DNA of 13,291 nt from UBA11222 sp030652895. Its GTDB lineage: Bacteria > Pseudomonadota > Alphaproteobacteria > UBA11222. Of this stretch, positions 6,645 through 13,291 are shown one piece after another (the first letter of the stretch is position 1; each line of letters opens with the position of its first letter). The stretch is from positions 1-13,291 of the forward strand of contig JBBQCS010000077.1 in assembly GCA_038318895.1 (NCBI GenBank). The letters run 5' to 3'. The notes under the pieces are model-generated. The model ran no database searches. It was not told the DNA's origin and saw only the letters and a program-made list of their open reading frames with translations. Made by a program: the position numbers and the translations under genes.

Positions 6645-8138
6645 CTATAACCCAAATTTCTGTCTCAGGGCGTCATTCAGCATCTGCGGATTGGCTTTGC
6701 CACCGGTGGACTTCATCACCTGACCGACAAACCAGCCCAGCAACTTATCCTTGCCGCTCTTTACCTCGGCCACCTTATCGGGATTAGCCGCCATCACCGC
6801 ATCGATTGCTGCATCAATCGCACCGGTGTCGGTAACCTGGCGCAGGCCACGTTCCTCGACAATCTTTTCCGGATCATCACCAGTTGAGAGCATGATCTCA
6901 AACACGTCTTTCGCCAGCCTGCTGGACAGGGTCTGGTCCGCAAGCAGATCCAGCAGACGCCCTAACGCCTCTGAGGAAACCGGAGAGGTCTCAATGGTCT
7001 TTCCCGCTTCTTTCAACGCGCCATAGAGATTGGTGATTACCCAGTTTGCCGCAATCTTGGCGTCACGGCCCTTCGCCACCTGCTCGAAATATTCCGCTGT
7101 TTCACGTTCGGAGACCAAAATGCTGGCATCATAAGCCGACAGGCCATAGGCCGACATAAAGCGCGCCTTCTTGGCGTCCGGCAGTTCCGGCAGGCTTTCC
7201 GCAATCTTATCCACCCACTCTTGCGAAAATTCCAGCGGTAGCAAATCGGGATCCGGAAAGTAACGATAGTCATGCGATTCTTCCTTTGACCGCATGGACC
7301 GGGTTTCGCCTTTTACCTGATCATACAGCCGGGTTTCCTGACGGATCGCGCCGCCTTCTTCAATGATTTCTATCTGCCTGCGCGCTTCATATTCGATGGC
7401 CTGACGGATAAAACGCATTGAGTTTACATTCTTGATTTCACAGCGAGTGCCCAGTGGGCCGCCCGGTTTGCGCACCGACACGTTGATGTCCGCGCGCATC
7501 GAGCCTTCCTGCATGTTACCGTCGCAAGTCCCCAGATAGCGCAGGATGGTGCGCAGCTTTTCCAGATACAAGGTCGCCTCTTCGGCCGAGCGGATATCGG
7601 GCTGCGAGACGATTTCCATCAACGCCACGCCAGAACGGTTCAGGTCCACATAGGACATGCTGGGATGCTGATCATGCAGGCTTTTACCCGCGTCCTGTTC
7701 AAGATGCAGCCGTTCAATGCGCACCACACGCGTTCCGCCATCCGGCAGATCAACCCGCACTTCACCGCGCCCGACGATGGGAAAGGTGAACTGCGAAATC
7801 TGATAGCCCTGGGGTAAATCAGGATAGAAATAGTTTTTGCGATCAAACACCGAACGCAAATTGATTTGCGCCTTTAATCCAAGCCCGGTACGCACCGCCT
7901 GGGCGACGCAAAATTCATTAATCACGGGCAGCATGCCAGGCATCGCCGCGTCTACCAGACTGACATGTTCATTGGGCTCGCCACCGAAATCCGTAGGGGC
8001 GCCGGAAAACAATTTGGCCCTGGACGAAACCTGTGCATGCACTTCCATCCCGATGATCAGTTCCCAATCACCGGTATTGCCGGCGATATAGCCAGTGGCG
8101 TCACCGTGCTTTGCGTCATAAATCTCTTGCATGGACAT
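6645..8138 (-). CDS. gatB: Aspartyl/glutamyl-tRNA(Asn/Gln) amidotransferase subunit B
   Basis: A 497-residue subunit of the cytoplasmic GatCAB transamidase. It binds misacylated Glu-tRNA(Gln) (or Asp-tRNA(Asn)), activates the carboxylate with ATP and receives ammonia from GatA. Family motifs are in order: GMEVHAQ (30-36), KNYFYPDLPQGYQISQF (101-117), SYVDLNRSGVALMEIVSQPDIRS (162-184), GNMQEGSMRADINVSV (207-222), EIKNVNSMRFI (234-244) and DYRYFPDPDLLPL (290-302). The YqeY-like tail domain ends GWFVGQVMKSTGGKANPQ. Length is normal and no key motif is missing. The start has GGAGGAG seven bases upstream and follows the gatA stop by three bases. It is the last gene of gatC-gatA-gatB. Confidence 0.97.
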   Translation of the reverse strand: MSMQEIYDAKHGDATGYIAGNTGDWELIIGMEVHAQVSSRAKLFSGAPTDFGGEPNEHVSLVDAAMPGMLPVINEFCVAQAVRTGLGLKAQINLRSVFDRKNYFYPDLPQGYQISQFTFPIVGRGEVRVDLPDGGTRVVRIERLHLEQDAGKSLHDQHPSMSYVDLNRSGVALMEIVSQPDIRSAEEATLYLEKLRTILRYLGTCDGNMQEGSMRADINVSVRKPGGPLGTRCEIKNVNSMRFIRQAIEYEARRQIEIIEEGGAIRQETRLYDQVKGETRSMRSKEESHDYRYFPDPDLLPLEFSQEWVDKIAESLPELPDAKKARFMSAYGLSAYDASILVSERETAEYFEQVAKGRDAKIAANWVITNLYGALKEAGKTIETSPVSSEALGRLLDLLADQTLSSRLAKDVFEIMLSTGDDPEKIVEERGLRQVTDTGAIDAAIDAVMAANPDKVAEVKSGKDKLLGWFVGQVMKSTGGKANPQMLNDALRQKFGL

Positions 8139-8141
8139 AAC

Positions 8142-9620
8142 TTAACTCCTCCACCAGGAATCCGGCCGCGCCGTGAACGCTGCTGCCTCCTCCAGGACGC
8201 CGGCCACACGCAGCACTGTCTCTTCGTCGAACGCTTTGCCGATCAATTGCAGGCCCAGCGGTAAGCCATCATCTGACAATCCGGCCGGCACCGAAATTCC
8301 CGGGAGCCCCGCCAGATTGGCGGGCACGGTAAACACGTCGTTCAAAAACATACCGATCGGATCATCATTGCGCTCGCCAATTGCGAAGGCCGGACTTGGC
8401 GTTGCAGGGGTCAGGATCGCGTCCACTTTTTCAAACGCCGCCCTGAAATCATTCGCGATCAGAGTGCGCACCCGCTGCGCCCGCAGATAATAAGCGTCAT
8501 AATAGCCCGCCGAAAGAACATAGGTGCCAATCAGGATGCGCCGCTTCACCTCCGCGCCAAAACCTGCGCTACGGGATTTTTCATAGGTATCAATCAAGTC
8601 CTTGCCCGCCACACGCAGGCCGTAGCGCATGCCGTCATAGCGCGCCAGATTGGACGACGCTTCCGCAGGCGCCACAATATAATAGGCCGGCAAAGCATAT
8701 CTGGTGTGCGGCAGGCTGATTTCAACGATCTCCGCGCCTGCTTCGCGCAGCCACTTCGCGCCCCTGCCCCACATGGCCTCGATGCCCTGCGGCATGCCAT
8801 CCACCCGGTATTCCGCCGGAATGCCGATGCGCATGCCCTTGATATTGCCGGTCAGCGCCGCTTCATAATTGGGCACCGGGCGATCCACACTGGTTGAATC
8901 TTTCGGATCGTGCCCGGCCATGACCCCGAGCAATATCGCCGCGTCGCGCACATCGCGCGCCAATGGGCCCGCCTGATCCAGTGAGGACGCAAAAGCGACA
9001 ATGCCCCAGCGCGAGCAGCGGCCATAAGTTGGTTTCAAGCCGACAATGCCGGTGAAGGCGGCAGGCTGGCGGATAGAACCGCCGGTGTCGGTGCCGGTCG
9101 CCGCCAGACATAACCGCGCAGCAACCGCCGACGATGATCCACCACTAGACCCGCCAGGAACCAGTTTTGCGGTATCGCCAGTGCGCCGCCATGGACTGAC
9201 GACGGGGCCGTAATAACTGGTTTCATTGGACGAACCCATGGCGAACTCGTCCAGATTAAGCTTGCCCAGCATCACTGCGCCCTCGCGCCACAGATTTGCC
9301 GTCACAGTGGATTCATAAGCTGGCTTAAAGCCATCAAGAATATGACTGCCTGCAGTGCTCAACACATCTTTGGTGCAAAACAGATCCTTGATGCCCAGCG
9401 GTATGCCTTCCAGCGCCCCGGCCTGCCCCGATGCGATGCGGCCATCCGACGCGCGCGCCATATCGCGCGCCCGGTCCGGCGTCTCAGTAATATAGCTATT
9501 CAGCACCCGCGCCGACGCCATCGCCGCCACATAGGCGTCGGTCAGCTCTACTGCACTGAACTTTTTGCCGCGCAGGCCATCGCGCGCCTGCGCCAGGCTT
9601 AGTTCCGTTAAATCCGTCAT
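8142..9620 (-). CDS. gatA: Aspartyl/glutamyl-tRNA(Asn/Gln) amidotransferase subunit A (glutaminase)
   Basis: A 492-residue amidase-signature enzyme. It hydrolyses glutamine and channels ammonia to GatB for making Gln-tRNA(Gln) or Asn-tRNA(Asn). The Ser-cisSer-Lys triad is visible: Lys78 in GIPLGIKD, Ser158 in the PGGSSGGSSSA loop, and the nucleophile Ser182 in GTDTGGSIRQPA. The Ser158-Ser182 spacing of 24 equals that known in the family. DEFAMGSSNETSYYGPV and LKPTYGRCSRWGIVAFASSLDQ are further GatA hallmarks, which favour GatA over a general amidase, as does the operon. The start ATG (9618-9620) lies 9 nt after the gatC stop, with a GAGTAGGA-type site overlapping that stop. The last codons also contain the gatB Shine-Dalgarno. 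Confidence 0.97.
   Translation of the reverse strand: MTDLTELSLAQARDGLRGKKFSAVELTDAYVAAMASARVLNSYITETPDRARDMARASDGRIASGQAGALEGIPLGIKDLFCTKDVLSTAGSHILDGFKPAYESTVTANLWREGAVMLGKLNLDEFAMGSSNETSYYGPVVSPWRRTGDTAKLVPGGSSGGSSSAVAARLCLAATGTDTGGSIRQPAAFTGIVGLKPTYGRCSRWGIVAFASSLDQAGPLARDVRDAAILLGVMAGHDPKDSTSVDRPVPNYEAALTGNIKGMRIGIPAEYRVDGMPQGIEAMWGRGAKWLREAGAEIVEISLPHTRYALPAYYIVAPAEASSNLARYDGMRYGLRVAGKDLIDTYEKSRSAGFGAEVKRRILIGTYVLSAGYYDAYYLRAQRVRTLIANDFRAAFEKVDAILTPATPSPAFAIGERNDDPIGMFLNDVFTVPANLAGLPGISVPAGLSDDGLPLGLQLIGKAFDEETVLRVAGVLEEAAAFTARPDSWWRS
8146..8152 (-). promoter_or_regulatory. gatB ribosome-binding site embedded in the gatA terminal codons
   Basis: On the minus strand GGAGGAG occupies the final TGG AGG AGT codons of gatA just before its TAA (8144-8142), and the gatB ATG begins 7 nt after the motif. 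This fixes the gatB start. It implies that ribosomes finishing gatA pass over the gatB initiation site, which favours coupled, equimolar synthesis of the two subunits. Confidence 0.8.
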
Positions 9621-9629
9621 GAGGCGTTC

Positions 9630-9917
9630 CTACTCGACAACTTTTGGCACGACGAAAAAGCCATGCTCCGTCAGCGGCGCATTATGCAGCACGGCTTCCT
9701 GGATATGGCCGTCCGTGACGGTGTCGGAACGCTTTTTCAGGCTCGTTTGCACGGCGCTGGTCATAGGCTCCACCGCAGAGACGTCCACTTCGTTCAACTG
9801 GTCGACCCATCCGAGAATCACATTCAATTCCTGCGCCATGGGCGCGAGCCCGTCATCGGAAATCGCAAGCCTCGCCAGCTTTGCAATGCGGCGGACCGTA
9901 TCTGTATCAACGCTCAT
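9630..9917 (-). CDS. gatC: Aspartyl/glutamyl-tRNA(Asn/Gln) amidotransferase subunit C
   Basis: A 95-residue protein of the GatC family, the small belt-like subunit that wraps around GatA and GatB and stabilises the transamidase. It shows the standard N-terminal VDTDTVRRIAKLARLAIS helix, the LNVILGWVDQLNEVDVSAVEPM central motif (family consensus has LNxILxxVxxLxxvDtxgVePm) and a C-terminal AVLHNAPLTEHGFFVVPKVVE. Length matches the family. ATG at 9915-9917 is preceded by AAGGT at short range. It is the first gene of the gatC-gatA-gatB operon and lies 105 bp from the divergent ruvX. Its promoter must sit in that gap or just inside ruvX; I could not pick it confidently. Confidence 0.95.
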   Translation of the reverse strand: MSVDTDTVRRIAKLARLAISDDGLAPMAQELNVILGWVDQLNEVDVSAVEPMTSAVQTSLKKRSDTVTDGHIQEAVLHNAPLTEHGFFVVPKVVE

Positions 9918-9988
9918 ATTTACCTTGTTTTCATTCTGTTCAGTGCTGACCGGAACCTATCACGCCAGCCCAAAGCGTGAAAGGAGGT

Positions 9989-10016
9989 TTGACAGACCCG
10001 AACCAATCCCGATACT
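9989..10016 (+). promoter_or_regulatory. Candidate sigma-70-type promoter of ruvX giving a leaderless mRNA
   Basis: TTGACA (9989-9994) is a perfect -35 box, followed after 16 nt by GATACT (10011-10016, four of six matching TATAAT). Transcription would be expected to begin about 6-7 nt further on, at 10022-10024, which is the ruvX ATG itself (10023). This would account for the absence of a Shine-Dalgarno directly before ruvX. Leaderless mRNAs are known to be common in some alphaproteobacteria. The -10 is only a fair match. Confidence 0.45.
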
Positions 10017-10022
10017 GCCCAA

Positions 10023-10490
10023 ATGCCATTATTATCCGATATTATCGCATTGAAGGCCGAACTTGGTCCTGCCCAGCGGGTGCTGGGTATGGATGTGGGC
10101 GAAAAGACCATTGGCCTGGCCCTCTCGGATCTGGGGCGGATGATCGCCACGCCGATGGAAACCATCCGCCGGGGCAAATTTTCTGTGGATCTGGAAAAGC
10201 TGGCCACTATCGTTACCGCGCAGAATGTGGGTGGCCTCATTATCGGCCTGCCCGTGAATATGGACGCCAGCGAGGGCCCGCGCGCCCAGTCGGTGCGGCA
10301 GTTTGCCCGCAATCTGTTGAAGCGCTTTGCCCTGCCCATCGTGCTGTGGGACGAGCGCCTATCCACCATGGCCGTCACCCGTGTGCTGATCGACGCCGAC
10401 GCCAGCCGCGCACGCCGCGCCGAACTGGTCGACAAGATGGCCGCCGCCTATATCCTGCAAGGCGCACTGGACCGGATGGCGCACAATTGA
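10023..10490 (+). CDS. ruvX: RuvX/YqgF family RNase H-fold nuclease (putative Holliday junction resolvase)
   Basis: A 155-residue cytoplasmic protein of the YqgF/RuvX family. It is annotated as a putative pre-16S rRNA nuclease or Holliday junction resolvase. The RNase H-like acidic residues are present: Asp24 in GMDVGEKTIGLALSD, Glu111 in LWDERLSTMAV and Asp137 in VDKMAAAYILQGALD. The GLPVNMDASEGPRAQSVRQFA segment (75-95) is also diagnostic. The frame has a TGA at 9990-9992 and no other start before ATG 10023, so this start is firm for the 5' side even though no Shine-Dalgarno stands in front. It is divergent from gatC and is followed after 2 nt by the YihY-type gene. Confidence 0.93.
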   Translation: MPLLSDIIALKAELGPAQRVLGMDVGEKTIGLALSDLGRMIATPMETIRRGKFSVDLEKLATIVTAQNVGGLIIGLPVNMDASEGPRAQSVRQFARNLLKRFALPIVLWDERLSTMAVTRVLIDADASRARRAELVDKMAAAYILQGALDRMAHN

Positions 10491-10492
10491 CG

Positions 10493-11353
10493 ATGCTGGA
10501 CAATAGTATCGCGTTAGCGCGCCGGTTTGGTTTTTACGCCATACATATACTGCGCCAGTTCACGGATCATCATTGTTTGACAAGAGCCGCGTCGCTCAGC
10601 TTTACCACCCTGCTTGCGATCGTGCCGTTTGCCGCCATCGCACTGGCGATCCTCACGGCGTTTCCGGTTTTCGCCGGTGTGGGCGAGACGCTTACGGCAT
10701 TTATACTGACAAACTTTACTCCCGACGCCAATGCTGCGATTCAGGAAACTTTTCGCACCTTTGTCAGCAATGCGGAAAATCTTTCCGGGGCGGGCATCCT
10801 GTTTCTGATTGGGACCGCAGCGGTGCTGATGTACGAAATCGAGGCAACCTTCAATCACATCTGGCAGACACAGGAACGCCGCACCCTGACCGCGCGTCTG
10901 ACTGTTTTCTGGACGGTCATGTCGCTGGGGCCGATACTGCTTGGGCTTGGCCTTTCGGCCTCCGCGCCCCTTGTTGCCAGCACGATCACGGAACCCGGCC
11001 CGGCGGCTCAATCGATCAGTCTTGTGGTGTATCTGCTTCCGGTAACGCTGGAGATCGCCGGGTTTTCCTTGCTGTATATGGCGCTGCCCAATACGCCGGT
11101 GAAGTTGCGGCACGCGCTGACAGGGGGCATTATCGCCGGGCTGTTATTCGAAGCGCTTAAGTTTGGCTTTGGCGTCTATATCCGCAATTTTACCGCCTAT
11201 GACGCCATCTATGGGGCGCTGTCGGCGCTGCCGGTGTTTTTGATCTGGACCTATCTATCCTGGGCGGTGATATTGTTTGGCGGCGTCATTACCGCCGAGA
11301 TCCCGAGGCTGCGCGGCGCGCAACCACAAGGCCAGCCCGATGCGCATTCGTGA
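10493..11353 (+). CDS. YihY/BrkB (formerly 'RNase BN') family inner-membrane protein
   Basis: A 286-residue membrane protein. About six helices are visible near residues 36-60, 98-118, 136-162, 177-197, 208-228 and 244-266. RAASLSFTTLLAIVPFAAIAL near the N-terminus, NHIWQTQERR after helix two, and YGALSALPVFLIWTYLSWAVILFGGVITAEI at the end are the family signatures. The name RNase BN was assigned by mistake in E. coli; the role of YihY is unsettled and BrkB was linked to serum resistance. ATG 10493 is 2 nt beyond the ruvX stop. The frame is open further upstream, back to 9977, but that part is out-of-frame ruvX sequence and not coding. The end overlaps the next gene by 14 nt, so ruvX, this gene and the acetyltransferase probably share a transcript. 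Confidence 0.87.
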   Translation: MLDNSIALARRFGFYAIHILRQFTDHHCLTRAASLSFTTLLAIVPFAAIALAILTAFPVFAGVGETLTAFILTNFTPDANAAIQETFRTFVSNAENLSGAGILFLIGTAAVLMYEIEATFNHIWQTQERRTLTARLTVFWTVMSLGPILLGLGLSASAPLVASTITEPGPAAQSISLVVYLLPVTLEIAGFSLLYMALPNTPVKLRHALTGGIIAGLLFEALKFGFGVYIRNFTAYDAIYGALSALPVFLIWTYLSWAVILFGGVITAEIPRLRGAQPQGQPDAHS

Positions 11354-11840
11354 CGCGACCCACAGCGACCTGCCGCAAATTCTCGCCATCTTCAATGATC
11401 TCATTGCGACGTCAACGACGGTCTATGCGCTTGGCCCCGTATCACTGGAAGATCGCGCCCAATGGATGCAGGCACGGCAGGCACAGGGCTTCCCGATTCT
11501 AGCCGCCGTTGATGGGGATGACCTGCTGGGCTTCGCATCCTATGGCGAATGGCGTGGCGCGTGGGGCGGATACAGATTCACGGTCGAGCATTCGGTGCAT
11601 GTCAAAGCCGGGCTGCGCGGAACCGGCATCGGCCGCCAATTGATGGAACACCTGATCCTCGCGGCGCATATGGCGGGCCTGCATGTGATGATCGGGGCCA
11701 TCGACGCCGACAACGCCGCCTCGATCCGGTTTCATGAACGGCTGGGATTTACGGCGGTCGCGCATTTCCATGAAGTAGGCTTCAAATTCAACCGCTGGCT
11801 GGATGTGGTGTTCATGCAGCGGGTTATTGAAGGGGTATAA
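11340..11840 (+). CDS. GNAT family N-acetyltransferase, phosphinothricin acetyltransferase-like
   Basis: A 166-residue GCN5-related acetyltransferase, acetyl-CoA dependent and probably acting on small amines. MRIRDATHSDLPQILAIFND is the typical first strand and helix. HVKAGLRGTGIGRQLMEHLI (about 87-106) is the acetyl-CoA pyrophosphate-binding motif A. MIGAIDADNAASIRFHERLGF (117-137) is motif B, as in the PAT/Bar and YncA subgroup. TSTTVYALGPVSLEDRAQWM also fits that subgroup. The substrate is not known; acetylation of methionine sulfone or sulfoximine is common for relatives. The start ATG overlaps the YihY-type gene by 14 nt, indicating translational coupling. The frame is open further back but that is shadow. 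It is the last high-GC gene before the composition changes. Confidence 0.9.
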   Translation: MRIRDATHSDLPQILAIFNDLIATSTTVYALGPVSLEDRAQWMQARQAQGFPILAAVDGDDLLGFASYGEWRGAWGGYRFTVEHSVHVKAGLRGTGIGRQLMEHLILAAHMAGLHVMIGAIDADNAASIRFHERLGFTAVAHFHEVGFKFNRWLDVVFMQRVIEGV

Positions 11841-11841
11841 A

Positions 11842-12606
11842 GTGGATACCTCATATAAAATTATAACATCCCCTCACGCCAGAGATAGCACTATGATTAT
11901 TAACGAAACGTGGCACACATTCATGCTCCGCAAGACACTGCTTACGCATTGGAGTGTGTGTTTCGATTTTAGTTTTCCAAATACGTCCTTCCGCGCCCCT
12001 ATCATCCGTAACACGGCTGCATCTTTGCTGTATGTCGATTTGCTTTCCCTATTGGATGAAGCAATTCAGATTGTGATGACGCCGGAGGATTATGCGCGAG
12101 GGCGCAAGATGAAAAGCCGGATAGAAATGTTGAAAAAGAACGATCAACTCTTCGACTTTGAAAGTTTTGATGCAATGAATAACCGTCGCAACGAGATTGG
12201 ACACCAGATTGATAAAGGGGCAACAGTTGACGAACTGGACAACGCAGTTGCCAAGATCAAAAAGCAACTAGTGAATTGGAAGCTTATTGACGATCTCGGG
12301 GCTTATGAACTCACCTTTGATAAGTCCACTAAGCGCGGCTCCGTTGATGAAGGTCATCCATTTGAGAGCGACCTGATAATTCGAATAAATATAAATGGCA
12401 CAACATACTTAGAGATGAAGCAGACGCAGAGTTTTGGAGGCGGGGTTAATGCAACGCTGCCCCCTAACCATCCAGCAAGCTGTAAACATCCGGGCCCAAC
12501 ATCTTGGCGAGGGCGCGCAGAGTGTCGCCCCTTCCCTTGCGCTTGCGGGTTTCGATCTGGATCAGGTGGGTGCAGATTAATCTCGCCACTAATTAATCTG
12601 GCCTGA
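11842..12606 (+). CDS. Unrecognised AT-rich protein with HEPN-type RNase motif; C-terminus probably chimeric
   Basis: A 254-residue frame. Residues 57-80 and 128-150 look helical, and between them NNRRNEIGHQ holds R116-x4-H121, the R-x4-6-H pattern of HEPN-domain ribonucleases found in toxin-antitoxin, RNA-restriction and antiviral systems. The whole-family assignment is my inference from this motif and the helical context. A following part (residues 153-196, ELTFDKSTKRGSVDEGHPFESDL...) is not recognised. From about residue 200 the composition turns Pro/Cys/Arg/Gly-rich and runs antisense to an XRE remnant, so this tail is probably not original. GTG 11842 is chosen because AAGGGG lies 6 nt upstream, 1 nt after the GNAT stop; ATG 11893 is an alternative. 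Low GC (30% at 12121-12180) against about 63% next door suggests transfer. Confidence 0.6.
   Translation: MDTSYKIITSPHARDSTMIINETWHTFMLRKTLLTHWSVCFDFSFPNTSFRAPIIRNTAASLLYVDLLSLLDEAIQIVMTPEDYARGRKMKSRIEMLKKNDQLFDFESFDAMNNRRNEIGHQIDKGATVDELDNAVAKIKKQLVNWKLIDDLGAYELTFDKSTKRGSVDEGHPFESDLIIRININGTTYLEMKQTQSFGGGVNATLPPNHPASCKHPGPTSWRGRAECRPFPCACGFRSGSGGCRLISPLINLA
12464..12589 (-). pseudogene. C-terminal remnant of an XRE-family helix-turn-helix regulator
   Basis: On the minus strand a 41-codon frame ends at TAG (12466-12464). From about residue 8 it reads THLIQIETRKRKG, then RGDTLRALAKMLGPDVYSLLDG. This fits the recognition helix and last helices of Cro/C1-type HTH proteins (typical: xLSQIETGKRxGSxxTLRALAxALGVxLDDL). 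The first HTH helices are absent: the frame meets a TAA at 12598-12596, within the GMC oxidoreductase gene. A GTG at 12589 overlaps the GMC stop by one base (TAGTG), so a small product is formally possible, but the missing helices argue for a broken gene. It was too short to show as a large open frame. Confidence 0.6.
12576..12599. repeat. 8-bp direct repeat at the XRE remnant/GMC junction
   Basis: ATTAATCT occurs at 12576-12583 and again at 12592-12599, with the GMC stop codon (12589-12591) between the copies. The first copy is also part of a 10-bp palindrome, AGATTAATCT (12574-12583). The position at the edge of the truncated regulator suggests microhomology at a rearrangement, or a target-site duplication. 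Eight bases can also match by chance in AT-rich spots. Confidence 0.4.
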
Positions 12607-13291
12607 ACCTCTTAAATGGTCTGACAGCCGCAGTGTCAGGGCCAGCAGCGTAAGGGTTGGATTGGCCCAGCCTGCGGTGGGAAACAGCGAGGTGCTGGCG
12701 ATGTACAGGTTGGCGACGCCGTGTACGCGGCCGTGCCCGTCGGTTACGCCGCGATCCGGCGTTGCCGCCATGCGTGTCGTGCCCATATGGTGATAGCCGC
12801 CGATCGGATGATTGCTGGCGAGGGGATCGAACTCCCATGCGGCCGAGGGATCCTCCACCCATGGCGCGGGGTGCGCCGAGCCAAGATCAAGCCGCCGCAA
12901 TTCGCGATCAAGGCTGTGCATCGCCACGCGGACAGTGTGTTTATCAATGGCCGAAAGGCGCCAGTCCAGAACCAGGCGCGGCATCCCCAGCGCATCGCGT
13001 TCGGCACCCAGGCGCACCCGGCTATCGGGATTTGGCGCCTGTTCCGCGCGCATCAGGGCGTACAGCCCGCGCCCGCGCTGCAATGCGTTATGATCCAGTA
13101 GCGGGCCAAACCGGTCCCGGACCTGAACGGATATACGTCGCGTTATTTGCCAAAGCGCCCTGCCCTTGCGCGTCGGCGACATCCGGTGACGCAGCTCATT
13201 ATAGACCTGTTTGTGGATTTCCTGACTCCGGCCTGGGGGCTTGCGCACCGCAAGCGAAAAACCCGAATTCAGGATGCCCTCGCGCGCCTGC
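12589..13291 (-). CDS. GMC-family oxidoreductase, C-terminal part (5' end outside the window)
   Basis: About 233 residues of an FAD-dependent glucose-methanol-choline oxidoreductase; the frame stays open to the right edge (reading ...AREGILNSGFSLAVR before the first available GTG), so the N-terminal FAD-binding half is not seen. The GMC C-terminal domain is clear. GGYHHMGTTRMAATPDRGVTD holds the catalytic His. VHGVANLYIASTSLFPTAGWANPTLTLLALTLRLSDHL holds the second active-site position (Asn of NPT) and the last FAD-contacting strand. The substrate, an alcohol or sugar or similar, cannot be told from this end. The stop TAG is at 12591-12589, immediately followed by the XRE remnant, and the direct repeat runs through the last codons, so the extreme C-terminus (GSGQIN) may have been altered by the rearrangement. 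Confidence 0.88.
   Translation of the reverse strand, partial: QAREGILNSGFSLAVRKPPGRSQEIHKQVYNELRHRMSPTRKGRALWQITRRISVQVRDRFGPLLDHNALQRGRGLYALMRAEQAPNPDSRVRLGAERDALGMPRLVLDWRLSAIDKHTVRVAMHSLDRELRRLDLGSAHPAPWVEDPSAAWEFDPLASNHPIGGYHHMGTTRMAATPDRGVTDGHGRVHGVANLYIASTSLFPTAGWANPTLTLLALTLRLSDHLRGSGQIN

Noticed and set aside
9977..10492. Long N-terminal extension of the YihY-type protein, giving a 458-residue frame
   Set aside because: The extension overlaps ruvX in another frame and has low-quality composition. The family length of about 290 residues starts at 10493.
12721..13101. 126-residue + frame over the GMC gene
   Set aside because: Antisense shadow. The minus strand carries the conserved GMC C-terminal domain.

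Overview
The window looks like a chromosomal stretch of an alphaproteobacterium of moderate to high GC. This rests on the gatC-gatA-gatB operon placed divergently next to ruvX, an alphaproteobacterial-style palindromic repeat (1121-1149), a one-Ca-site P2A ATPase, and codon use rich in GCC/CGC/CTG. The genus cannot be read from the sequence.

Layout. 22-1062 (+) is a luciferase-like (LLM) flavin/F420 oxidoreductase. 1215-1733 (+) is a YqhA/UPF0114 membrane protein. 1822-4542 (+) is a cation P-type ATPase of the SERCA/PMR1 (P2A) kind, whose last codons form an intrinsic terminator. About 500 bases follow with no convincing gene but a series of stem-loops and a large two-tier palindrome. 5043-5495 (-) encodes a histone-H1-like Lys/Ala/Pro repeat protein with a promoter-like region carrying an inverted repeat. 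About 1.15 kb of gene-poor DNA (5496-6644) holds only short palindromes. 6645-9917 (-) is the gatCAB operon for transamidation of misacylated tRNA. Divergent from it, 10023-11840 (+) is a tightly packed cluster: ruvX, a YihY/BrkB-type membrane protein and a GNAT acetyltransferase.

The accessory part is at the right end. Directly after the GNAT stop the base composition falls sharply (hand count: 30% GC at 12121-12180, against 63% at 11701-11760). An unrecognised protein with a HEPN-type R-x4-H motif starts there. Its reading frame runs on, with an implausible tail, across an antisense remnant of an XRE-family helix-turn-helix gene. That remnant abuts the stop codon of a GMC oxidoreductase that enters from the right edge. 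An 8-bp direct repeat spans the remnant/GMC junction. I read this as a rearranged insertion carrying a HEPN gene and a regulator fragment; it is the most interesting locus here.

Functionally, gatCAB and ruvX are housekeeping (Gln/Asn-tRNA synthesis; RNase H-fold processing of nucleic acid). The ATPase probably handles Ca2+/Mn2+, and the H1-like protein probably binds DNA. No CRISPR array, rRNA, tRNA or complete insertion sequence was seen.
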